Shown: positions 26,476 to 33,592 of the stretch, one piece after another
Position numbering within the stretch: the first letter of the stretch is position 1
How the letters are laid out: each line of letters begins with the position of its first letter
Assembly: GCA_002733665.1 (NCBI GenBank)
Contig: NVWM01000005.1
Span: forward strand, 74,580-138,579
Length of the DNA stretch: 64,000 bases
Source of the DNA: Lutibacter sp.
Lineage (GTDB): Bacteria; Bacteroidota; Bacteroidia; Flavobacteriales; Flavobacteriaceae
Reading direction: 5' to 3'
Notes under the pieces: model-generated
Seen by the model: only the letters and a program-made list of their open reading frames with translations
What the model was told of the DNA's origin: nothing
Database searches by the model: none
Position numbers and translations under genes: made by a program

Positions 26476-26718
26476 TCATTTACTTTCTTTCTTCGGCATT
26501 GGTCCACGTAAATGAATAATCAATCCGTTTAAAAAATTACGAAGAATTTGATCGCCACATTCCATATATTTTGGATGGTCTTCATTTCTAAAAAGTGCAT
26601 TTAATTCACTTTTAGAAATTTTAAAATCTACCAAAGCCAAAATTTTCACCATATCATCGTCACGTAACTTATGTGCTACACGTATTTTCTTAAAAACATC
26701 GTTGTTTGTCAGTCCCAT
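26476..26718 (-). CDS. DUF1456 (YehS-like) single-domain protein
   Basis: An 80-residue protein matching one DUF1456 unit: NNDVFKKIRVAHKLRDDDMV, then SELNALFRNEDHPKYMECGDQ and LRNFLNGL. E. coli YehS has two such units in about 156 residues; this one corresponds best to the second, so it is a half-length form. It follows the DEAD-box helicase gene by 8 bases and is probably co-transcribed with it. Function is unknown. Confidence 0.8.
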   Translation of the reverse strand: MGLTNNDVFKKIRVAHKLRDDDMVKILALVDFKISKSELNALFRNEDHPKYMECGDQILRNFLNGLIIHLRGPMPKKESK

Positions 26719-26726
26719 AATTAAAT

Positions 26727-27845
26727 TTAGATTTTTGTTTCTGTCATTTTAATTCCCAATTGCTCTTGAACATCATGCATTTTATGCATATCACTAGGAA
26801 TAATCAATGCAATAGAATATCCTGCTTTTCCTGCTCTTGCCGTTCTACCACTTCTATGCGTATAATATTCCATTTGTTCTGGCAATTGATGGTGTATGAT
26901 AAATCCGAGGTTATTTACATCTATTCCACGTGCCGAAACATCAGTAGAAACAAGAATATCGAGTGTTTTTTTTCTAAACATTCGCATTACTTTATCTCTT
27001 TCTTTTTGCTGCATATCGCCTTCTAAACCATCAACAGAAAAGCCTTCTTCTTTCAGCACTTCTACCAAACTTCGTGTTCCTGCTTTTGTTCTGCAAAAAA
27101 TGATTCCTCTATCGTCTCCTCTACTTTCTAGCAATCGAATTAATGTGTCTGTCTTTTCTTTTAGTGTTGTTTTTACAAACAAATGTGTAATATTTTGATT
27201 GACACGTGAATTTTTATCAACTTCAACTCTAACAGCATTTGTAGACATATAAGTTTTAACTATTTTCTGAATTTCTTGAGGAAAAGTTGCAGAAAACAGC
27301 CAAGTATTTCGAGTTCCATTCGTGTATTTTAAGATTCTATTTAAATCTAATTTGAAACCCATACTTAACATTTCGTCAGCCTCATCAAGCACAACTGTCT
27401 TAATTTGTTGCAAATTGATAGTTCCACGTTCGATCAAATCAATCAATCTTCCAGGAGTTGCAACAACAACATGAGTAGTTCGCTCTAAGGCTTTTATTTG
27501 CTTGTCAATTTTTTCTCCTCCATAAACGGCTTCAACAAAAATTCTATCATCAACATACTTTGTAAACTTAAATAACTGCTTTTTTATTTGTTGCACTAAT
27601 TCTCTTGTTGGAGATAAAATCAATGCTTGAATTACTGGCTTTGACGCATCAACTTGATGCAATATTGGCAGACCATAAGCTGCAGTTTTCCCTGTTCCAG
27701 TTTGAGCCAAACCAATAAAATCGGTTTTAGAATCTAACAATGTAGGAATTGCTCTTTCTTGTATTTCGGTTGGGTTATTAATTCCCAACTCTTTTAATCC
27801 TTTTATATAATCTTGGTGAATACCAAGTTCTTTAAATGTCGACAT
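26727..27845 (-). CDS. DEAD-box RNA helicase
   Basis: A 372-residue core-only helicase. Q motif about residues 3-27 (FKELGIHQDYIKGLKELGI...PTEIQ), motif I AQTGTGKT, motif II DEAD, motif III SAT, and motif VI HRSGRTAR. It lacks the long basic tail of RhlE or DeaD forms, so it is a small RNA helicase likely for ribosome assembly or cold growth. A strong -7 element lies 20 bases upstream. It starts the operon with the DUF1456 gene. Confidence 0.92.
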   Translation of the reverse strand: MSTFKELGIHQDYIKGLKELGINNPTEIQERAIPTLLDSKTDFIGLAQTGTGKTAAYGLPILHQVDASKPVIQALILSPTRELVQQIKKQLFKFTKYVDDRIFVEAVYGGEKIDKQIKALERTTHVVVATPGRLIDLIERGTINLQQIKTVVLDEADEMLSMGFKLDLNRILKYTNGTRNTWLFSATFPQEIQKIVKTYMSTNAVRVEVDKNSRVNQNITHLFVKTTLKEKTDTLIRLLESRGDDRGIIFCRTKAGTRSLVEVLKEEGFSVDGLEGDMQQKERDKVMRMFRKKTLDILVSTDVSARGIDVNNLGFIIHHQLPEQMEYYTHRSGRTARAGKAGYSIALIIPSDMHKMHDVQEQLGIKMTETKI

Positions 27846-27865
27846 AGTTTACTTTTCTGAAAGTG

Positions 27866-27873
27866 CAAAGATA
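27866..27873 (-). promoter_or_regulatory. -7 element of the DEAD-box helicase gene
   Basis: The minus strand reads TATCTTTG, a perfect TAnnTTTG. It predicts a start about 15 bases before the gene. A -33 TTG at a standard distance was not seen (a candidate is 14 bases away). Confidence 0.5.
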
Positions 27874-28001
27874 CGCCTTATTTATAACAATATGTCTCAC
27901 TATTTTTGAACTATTTTAAACAGATTTTAACTCTTAAAGAGTCTATAAAAATATTTTTTATTATATTTATAACCAATTAACTAAATTAAAATCAAACTAT
28001 T

Positions 28002-28436
28002 ATGTCAAATTCAATTAACAAACCCAATACAGGATTTTGGGTTATCAGTATTGTTGCACTGATATGGAATGCTATGGGAGTAATGGCTTATTTCGGTCAA
28101 GTCTATATGACTGATGATGTCAAAAATGCTTTACCTGAAGCACAAAGAGCACTTTATGAGAATGTCCCTTCTTGGGTAACTGCTGCATTTGCAATTGCCG
28201 TTTTTGCTGGTCTTTTAGGCTGCTTATTATTGGTGTTAAGAAAGAAATTAGCAACAACAGTTCTTACAATTTCACTTCTTGGAGTAATTGCACAAATGAT
28301 TTATAACTTTTTTATGAGTAATGCTGCTGAGGCTTATGGTCCTGGAGGAATGATAATGCCAATTATGGTATTAGTTATTGCATTTTTCTTAGTTTGGTTC
28401 TCAAAGAACGCTACTGCCAAAGGGTGGTTGTCATAA
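28002..28436 (+). CDS. Hypothetical four-helix membrane protein
   Basis: A 144-residue protein with four predicted transmembrane helices (about 12-32, 58-78, 85-105 and 112-132). The sequence begins MSNSINKPNTGFWVISIVALIWN, summarised here by its NTGFW and GVMAYF landmarks. I do not assign a function. Similar small proteins with a sugar-transporter-like first helix are widespread in Bacteroidota. It stands alone with a very clear terminator 18 bases after its stop. Confidence 0.7.
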   Translation: MSNSINKPNTGFWVISIVALIWNAMGVMAYFGQVYMTDDVKNALPEAQRALYENVPSWVTAAFAIAVFAGLLGCLLLVLRKKLATTVLTISLLGVIAQMIYNFFMSNAAEAYGPGGMIMPIMVLVIAFFLVWFSKNATAKGWLS

Positions 28437-28454
28437 AAAATTAACAAGATAATA

Positions 28455-28485
28455 AAGTCCTAAATTAGTTTTTAGGACTTTTTTT
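28455..28485 (+). terminator. Rho-independent terminator
   Basis: A perfect 10-bp stem AAGTCCTAAA (28455-28464) / TTTAGGACTT (28471-28480), loop of 6, followed by a run of T. It ends the plus-strand membrane-protein gene. Confidence 0.9.
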
Positions 28486-28505
28486 AGTGATTAAAATTAA
28501 TTTTC

Positions 28506-28619
28506 TTACAAATAAAGTTTCATCAAAATAATTAATAATGGAATAGAAAGCAAAATTGGTAACAAAATAAATAGAATAATTGCTATCCTTTGCTGTTGTT
28601 GTGAGGTTGTATTTTTCAT
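28506..28619 (-). CDS. Possible 37-residue single-helix membrane peptide
   Basis: The ATG at 28617-28619 on the minus strand opens 37 codons ending in TAA at 28506. The product starts MKNTTSQQQQ and continues as one long hydrophobic helix (residues 12-33, IAIILFILLPILL and so on) and ends KLYL. The polar Gln-rich head plus one helix is a common form for real small membrane proteins. There is no similarity known to me and no clear promoter, so it could be chance. Confidence 0.4.
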   Translation of the reverse strand: MKNTTSQQQQRIAIILFILLPILLSIPLLIILMKLYL

Positions 28620-28746
28620 TTCTTTTTCGTGCAAGTGTTAATAAATCTCTTCGATTTAACTATGTATTAACTAAAACTCAAAAAATATATTAAGACACTT
28701 TATTTGGGGTTAAAACAATTTATTTAGGAAATTTACAAAAAAAAAA

Positions 28747-30684
28747 TTAATAATTCAACAATTCTTTCAAATTTGATGCAAATTTATTTTTAGATAAGTA
28801 ATTGAATTCTAGGTTTTTAGCAAAAGGTATAGGTGTTTCTATACTTGTACAACGCATTACAGGAGCGTCTAATGATTCAAAACAATTCTCCGTTATCAAT
28901 GCTGACAAATCAGATGCAATTCCTCCAAATTGACTATCTTCTTGTAAAATAATTACTTTTCCAGTCTTTTTTACCGATTTATATATTGCCTCAGTATCTA
29001 AAGGTTGTAAAGTTCTTAAATCAATTAAATCAGCAGAAATAGTTTCATTTTCTAATGTTGCCAAAGCCCAATGCACTCCTGCTCCATAAGTTACAATCGT
29101 TACCTCATTTCCTTCTTTCAATAGATTTGCTTTTCCAAACGGAATTGTAAAGTAATCATCAGAAACATCTTGATATACTGAACGATACAATGCTTTGTGT
29201 TCAAAAAATAACACTGGATTTGGATCTTCTATCGAAGTTGCCAACAATCCTTTTGCATCTTGTGGAAATGCTGGATATACAACCTTTAATCCAGGAGTAT
29301 GTGTAAACCAAGCTTCATTGGTTTGACTATGGAATGGTCCTGCTTGAACATCTGCTCCACAAGGCATACGCAATACAACATCTGCGTTTTGTTGCCAACG
29401 ATAATGCGATTTTGCCAATAGATTTATAACAGGATTAAAACCTGAAGTCACAAAATCTGAAAACTGTAACTCTACAACACTTTTATATCCATTGATTGAT
29501 AAACCATATGCTGTTTCTATAATTCCTGACTCACAAATAGGTGTATTGCGTATTCTATCTTCACCAAATTGTTCTAAAAAGTTCTCTGTAATCTTAAAAA
29601 CACCTCCATATTCTGCAATATCCTGTCCCATGATAATTAAATTATCATGCTTCTCCATAGACTGTTTCAAACCAACTGAAATAGCATCAACTAAACGTAT
29701 ATTACTTTTCTTTTCTGATGGCTTTACATCTTGATAATCAAACTCTTGAAATACATCTTTCAGCTCATTCTCAACTGTTGACTCTACTAGTTCTTCTGCA
29801 AATGCAATTTTTAAATTCGTATCAATCTCATTGCTATATCCTTTCTTGATTTCCAAAATTTTATCAAGGGTAATTAATTTTTTATCTAATAAATATTTTT
29901 GAAAGTTCTTTAAAGGATCTTTTTTAGCCCATTCCTCTGTCAATTCCTTCGGAACATACTTGATACCACTCGCCTCTTCATGTCCTCGCATTCTAAAAGT
30001 TTTGAACTCTAGCAATAGTGGTCTAGGATTTTTACGAACATCTTCTACCAATTCTAAAACTTTTGTATAAACTTCAATAATATTATTTCCGTCAATAATG
30101 TGACTTTCCATACCATAACCAATGCCTTTATCTGCAATATCTTGATTTACAAACTGTTGAGAACTTGGCGTAGATAAACCGTATCCATTATTTTCGATAC
30201 AAAATAGCACTGGTAAATCCCAAACTGAAGCAATATTTAAGGCTTCATGAAAATCACCTTCACTTGTTCCTCCATCTCCAGAAAAAACTGCAGTAACTTT
30301 GCCATTTTTCTTAAGTTTATTAGCCAAAGCAATACCATCTGCTACTCCTAATTGTGGTCCAAGATGAGAAATCATTCCGATAATATTAAATTCTTGTGTG
30401 CCAAAATGAAACGAACGATCTCTACCTTTGGTAAAACCATTCATCTTTCCTTGCCATTGACTAAACAATCTGTTCAATGGAATTTCACGTGTTGTAAACA
30501 CACCTAAATTTCGGTGCATTGGCAAAATATATTCATCTTTTGTCAATGCTGTAGTTACTCCTACTGAAATTGCTTCTTGACCAATTCCTGAAAACCATTT
30601 TGAAATCTTTCCTTGACGCAATAATACCAACATTTTTTCTTCAATCATCCTTGGTCTAAGCAATGATTCATACAGACTAATCAA
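28747..30684 (-). CDS. Fused alpha/beta E1 of branched-chain 2-oxoacid dehydrogenase
   Basis: A 645-residue thiamine-diphosphate enzyme joining E1 alpha (about 1-320) and E1 beta (about 325-645). The alpha half has GDGGTSEGDFHEALNIASVW (thiamine-binding, with a later NN), and HRNLG; the beta half has the AEYGGVFKIT and FEHKALYR patterns. It decarboxylates keto acids from Val, Leu and Ile or similar substrates. The only normal start is TTG at 30684, but the frame stays open upstream and encodes YKKHNLTDNQL, which resembles true N termini of the family. So translation may begin at a rare ATT codon near 30717. It stands alone. Confidence 0.85.
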   Translation of the reverse strand: MISLYESLLRPRMIEEKMLVLLRQGKISKWFSGIGQEAISVGVTTALTKDEYILPMHRNLGVFTTREIPLNRLFSQWQGKMNGFTKGRDRSFHFGTQEFNIIGMISHLGPQLGVADGIALANKLKKNGKVTAVFSGDGGTSEGDFHEALNIASVWDLPVLFCIENNGYGLSTPSSQQFVNQDIADKGIGYGMESHIIDGNNIIEVYTKVLELVEDVRKNPRPLLLEFKTFRMRGHEEASGIKYVPKELTEEWAKKDPLKNFQKYLLDKKLITLDKILEIKKGYSNEIDTNLKIAFAEELVESTVENELKDVFQEFDYQDVKPSEKKSNIRLVDAISVGLKQSMEKHDNLIIMGQDIAEYGGVFKITENFLEQFGEDRIRNTPICESGIIETAYGLSINGYKSVVELQFSDFVTSGFNPVINLLAKSHYRWQQNADVVLRMPCGADVQAGPFHSQTNEAWFTHTPGLKVVYPAFPQDAKGLLATSIEDPNPVLFFEHKALYRSVYQDVSDDYFTIPFGKANLLKEGNEVTIVTYGAGVHWALATLENETISADLIDLRTLQPLDTEAIYKSVKKTGKVIILQEDSQFGGIASDLSALITENCFESLDAPVMRCTSIETPIPFAKNLEFNYLSKNKFASNLKELLNY

Positions 30685-30772
30685 CTGATTATCAGTTAAA
30701 TTATGTTTTTTATATGTAATGATAACTTCTGATTTTAAAATTTGTTAAATATACTGTAAAAAACAGGAGAAC

Positions 30773-30806
30773 ATAAAAAAATCTTCACCAAAAAATGATG
30801 AAGATT
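30773..30806 (-). terminator. Terminator of the Lrp-type regulator gene
   Basis: An 8-bp stem AATCTTCA (30780-30787) / TGAAGATT (30799-30806). On the minus strand it is followed by a run of T, 30 bases past the gene stop. Confidence 0.8.
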
Positions 30807-30834
30807 ATATGTTTAATAAAAAAATATTTTTTTT

Positions 30835-31314
30835 CTAAAATTCTCTAAAGACAGAATGCATCAATCGCTTCTTATCATTGATACTTTCTTCAAGTGATAT
30901 CATCGTTTCTGTACGCGCAACACCGTCAATTTCATCAATCCTAAAGATGATTCCCTTCGCGTGACTTGTATCTTTTGCTCTAATTTTACAGAATATGTTA
31001 TACTTTCCTGCTGTGATATATGCAACTGTAATATTAGCAATTTTGCGCAACTCTTCAATAACTTCCTTTGTTCGAGATGTTTTTTCTAAAAAAATTCCTA
31101 TATGAGCAATAAAAGAATAATTCATTTTCTCATAATCAATAGTTAAAGTAGATCCTTTTATAATGCCTTCTTCTTCCATCTTTTTTACACGAACGTGTAT
31201 TGTGCCTGCAGAAACAACTAGTTTCTTCGCAATATCAGTAAATGGAGTTCTGGCATTATCAATAAGTATATCTAAAATTTGATGGTCAATTTCGTCTAAG
31301 ATAAATTTTTTCAT
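30835..31314 (-). CDS. Lrp/AsnC family transcriptional regulator
   Basis: A 159-residue regulator of the feast/famine type. The N-terminal helix-turn-helix is ILIDNARTPFTDIAKKLVVSAGTIHVRVKKMEEEG (key parts at about 14-48), followed by the RAM ligand-binding fold (about 68-150) with ITAGKYNIFCKI. Lrp-type proteins sense amino acids; its neighbour is the branched-chain 2-oxoacid dehydrogenase gene, downstream on the same strand but separated by a terminator, so control of that gene is plausible but not shown. Confidence 0.92.
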   Translation of the reverse strand: MKKFILDEIDHQILDILIDNARTPFTDIAKKLVVSAGTIHVRVKKMEEEGIIKGSTLTIDYEKMNYSFIAHIGIFLEKTSRTKEVIEELRKIANITVAYITAGKYNIFCKIRAKDTSHAKGIIFRIDEIDGVARTETMISLEESINDKKRLMHSVFREF

Positions 31315-31343
31315 AGTGTATTATACAATTTTGTAGTTAATAA

Positions 31344-31351
31344 CAAATTTA
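31344..31351 (-). promoter_or_regulatory. -7 element of the Lrp-type gene
   Basis: The minus strand reads TAAATTTG, a perfect TAnnTTTG, placing the start about 25 bases before the gene. No standard -33 TTG was seen. Confidence 0.45.
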
Positions 31352-31401
31352 CTGATAATTTTTTAAAGAATAGCAGTTTTTATTATTAAATATTCAATGA
31401 A

Positions 31402-32496
31402 TTATAGGATAAACACTTTTTTATTGAAATCAACCTCTTTATGAGCGAAATAACCGTTCAAATCTCCAGTTTTTTCAACAGATTCATACTCTTCAAGCAC
31501 ACTATTTGATGTAACTTTATATTTGATAAGCACACCAACATCAACTATTTCATCTACTGAATTTACTGTTATTTTTGCATTTCTATAAATAATATCAAAG
31601 AACTTTTTATCATTATTTGGAATGTTAAAATAATCTTCAAAATCGTCATAAACATCAGAAATAACCATATAATACAAGCCTTTCAGCAATGCGTAAAAGT
31701 TATATTTTCTTGTAATTTCACGTTCATAATCATTAGGGAAATGTCCTGCTTCTATCAAAATAGTGTTATGCCCTAACTTCTGAAAATTATCACCTGTTGC
31801 TGTGGGATAAAACTCGTCTGTATATCTTCCAATATGCTTGGGAATAGCCTTTTGTAACAAATTATTCATAGCCACAATAACAGCCATCGTTTCTTTTCTT
31901 CCTTTAGTAATTGTTCGTTTTTCATCTTCTGATGGTGCTAAAAAAGAAATTGTAGCAGGATTTTCAGTTCCTTCTACATTAAAAATAGTGCGCTGATCAT
32001 GTAAATTGAAACAAAAATGTGGTTTAAATTCATCTAAAACTCCACGCAATAATTGACTTTCTTTTGCCCTCCTATCAACCGCATCTCTATTCAAATCAAT
32101 GCCTTCAGCGTTTTCTCGCGTATATGTTATCGCTCCATCTGGATTGAGTATCGGAATAAAAACAAGTGTGCAGTTAGTTAGTATTTCTGTTGCTATTGTT
32201 GATAGTTCGCCAGAATCATTGAAAAAATTGAACAAATCAAAGAGTGCTTTTGTTCCTGTGCTCTCGTTTCCGTGCATTTGCGACCAAATTAACACTCGTT
32301 TTTTACCATTTCCAATAGAAATCTTGTAAATCGGTAATTCGTTCTCAGAAGTTCCTTCTATATTAACAATAAATTTAGAATTCAAACTTTTAATCAACGG
32401 CTCAATATCATCCAATACTATTTGTAATCCTGATAACTTTGATTCAAAATTATCAGCATACCATTGTTTAAGTTTATTCAAATTGATTGATTGCAT
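31402..32496 (-). CDS. M14 family zinc carboxypeptidase
   Basis: The start was set at the ATG at 32496, since the longer frame begins inside a dispersed repeat. The 364-residue product has zinc ligands His75 and Glu78 (MHGNEST), His166 (NLHDQ) and catalytic Glu249 (LIEAGHF), with LNPDG and DLNRDA also matching the family. No signal peptide is seen, so it is probably cytoplasmic and may act on peptidoglycan peptides or other substrates. A -7-like TATTTTTG at 32501-32508 lies so near the ATG that the mRNA may be leaderless. Confidence 0.85.
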   Translation of the reverse strand: MQSINLNKLKQWYADNFESKLSGLQIVLDDIEPLIKSLNSKFIVNIEGTSENELPIYKISIGNGKKRVLIWSQMHGNESTGTKALFDLFNFFNDSGELSTIATEILTNCTLVFIPILNPDGAITYTRENAEGIDLNRDAVDRRAKESQLLRGVLDEFKPHFCFNLHDQRTIFNVEGTENPATISFLAPSEDEKRTITKGRKETMAVIVAMNNLLQKAIPKHIGRYTDEFYPTATGDNFQKLGHNTILIEAGHFPNDYEREITRKYNFYALLKGLYYMVISDVYDDFEDYFNIPNNDKKFFDIIYRNAKITVNSVDEIVDVGVLIKYKVTSNSVLEEYESVEKTGDLNGYFAHKEVDFNKKVFIL

Positions 32497-32529
32497 AATA
32501 CAAAAATAAACATTTGTTTTTGTTTTGTG

Positions 32530-32612
32530 CGTCATTACGAGGAAAGAATGACCGAAGTAATCTGCTACTTATATTAAGATTGCCGCGCTCGTAAAACTCC
32601 CTCGCAAAGACG
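32530..32612. repeat. Decayed palindromic repeat
   Basis: Imperfect inverted repeat with ends CGTCATTACGAGG (32530-32542) and CCTCGCAAAGACG (32600-32612). Inner parts AGTAATCT and AAGATTGC also pair. It resembles the common CGTCATTGCGAGG bacterial repeat and looks old, with several mismatches. Confidence 0.7.
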
Positions 32613-32837
32613 AAAAATAATGAATTACATTTTTAATAAGTTTACAGTTGTAATAAAAATAAACTAGTTTTAATATGTTTTTTTATGGTGTATGTTAAAT
32701 AAATGGAACTCCTCTCAATTTTAAAATTATTCGTATCGATTTTATCTATATCAATAGTTTAATTCATTTACTTTTAATAATTTAAACTACATTACTTAAA
32801 TAATTAGTTTTATGTGAGTAATTACTATTAAATAGTA

Positions 32838-32869
32838 TTTGCATATGATTTAGCGATAGTTTACTTTTG
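32838..32869 (+). promoter_or_regulatory. Promoter of the XRE regulator gene
   Basis: TTTG (32838-32841) and TACTTTTG (32862-32869), a perfect TAnnTTTG, with 20 bases between TTG and the -7 element. It predicts a start around 32875, inside the operator and about 17 bases from the ATG. Confidence 0.7.
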
Positions 32870-32892
32870 TAACACATTACAATCTGTTACAA
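32867..32892. promoter_or_regulatory. Inverted-repeat operator for the XRE regulator
   Basis: TTGTAACA (32867-32874), 10-base spacer, TGTTACAA (32885-32892): perfect 8-base arms. It overlaps the end of the -7 element, the predicted start site and the first base of the ATG. A dimer bound here would block transcription, so autorepression is likely. Confidence 0.7.
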
Positions 32893-33257
32893 TGGTAAAC
32901 AATTTAAAATTCGCTGAACGACTAAAAATAATGATGTCTTTTTATGGATTAACGGCGACTGCTTTGGCAGAATCTATAGAGATACAACGCTCAAGCATTT
33001 CACATTTATTGTCTGGAAGAAATAGACCAAGTTTAGATTTTGTCTTAAAAGTTTTAGAGAAATATCCTGAAGTAGAATTGTATTGGTTACTCAACGGGAA
33101 AGGTACTTTTCCAAAGGAAGAAAAAGTAGAAATGGCTACTCCTACTCTATTTCAAGAAAATGATATTGAAAACCTCAACGAGATTTCAAAAGATGAAACC
33201 ATTGATAAAATTATCATCTTTTATAAAAATGGGACTTTTAAGAGTTATAAGTCGTGA
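32892..33257 (+). CDS. XRE family helix-turn-helix regulator
   Basis: A 121-residue DNA-binding protein. The helix-turn-helix lies at about 14-68 (LTATALAESIEIQRSSISHLLSGRNRPSLDFVLKVLE as landmarks TALAESIEI and SHLLSGRNRPS). The rest is acidic and may mediate dimerisation; it ends KNGTFKSYKS. The strong palindrome over its promoter suggests it controls itself. It is a single gene, converging with the small membrane protein gene 4 bases beyond. Confidence 0.88.
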   Translation: MVNNLKFAERLKIMMSFYGLTATALAESIEIQRSSISHLLSGRNRPSLDFVLKVLEKYPEVELYWLLNGKGTFPKEEKVEMATPTLFQENDIENLNEISKDETIDKIIIFYKNGTFKSYKS

Positions 33258-33261
33258 GTTT

Positions 33262-33558
33262 TTAGGTTGTTTCGTTGGTGAAAAACACCAACAATGGCGA
33301 AAATTGTATTCTTGTAGAAAAGAGGATTAATACGATAAATAATAATTCGAATAAATTTAAATATAATTTATTTTTAAATATACTTTTTAATATATGGTCA
33401 ATAATCAATCCAAAGATTCCAATTATTAATAACCCAACATACAGTAGTAAACCCCAACCTTCTCCCCTAGCTAGTTCACTCCAATTAATAACCATAATTA
33501 TTAGTGATATAATAATGAGGAAAAAGGATGCTACATTTAAAATTGTCAATTTATTCAT
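33262..33558 (-). CDS. Small three-helix membrane protein
   Basis: A 98-residue protein with hydrophobic segments at about 8-26, 36-58 and 68-86. The ends are polar with Lys at start and NETT at the end. No family is recognised. The opposite strand also has a 95-codon frame over the same bases, but this one has a far better membrane-protein pattern. It is a convergent neighbour of the XRE gene. Confidence 0.6.
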   Translation of the reverse strand: MNKLTILNVASFFLIIISLIIMVINWSELARGEGWGLLLYVGLLIIGIFGLIIDHILKSIFKNKLYLNLFELLFIVLILFSTRIQFSPLLVFFTNETT

Positions 33559-33592
33559 ATAGATGAATGGTAAATAAAAATGTATTAAAAAA

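Larger units (their letters stand above)
28437..28746. other. Gene-poor region with terminator and one possible small gene
   Basis: This 310-base stretch holds a strong terminator (28455-28485) and a possible minus-strand 37-codon membrane peptide (28506-28619). The rest (28620-28746) is AT-rich sequence in which I see no gene or clear promoter. Confidence 0.6.
32497..32891. other. Gene-free region with repeat and promoter
   Basis: The 395 bases contain a -7-like element for the minus-strand carboxypeptidase (32501-32508), a palindromic repeat (32530-32612), about 220 bases of AT-rich sequence with no recognisable gene, and the promoter-operator of the XRE gene (32838-32892). Confidence 0.7.

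Noticed and set aside
33275..33562. Plus-strand frame of 95 codons opposite the small membrane protein gene
   Set aside because: Its residues (Asn, Ile and Lys rich) look like a reverse shadow; the minus-strand frame has clear membrane helices.
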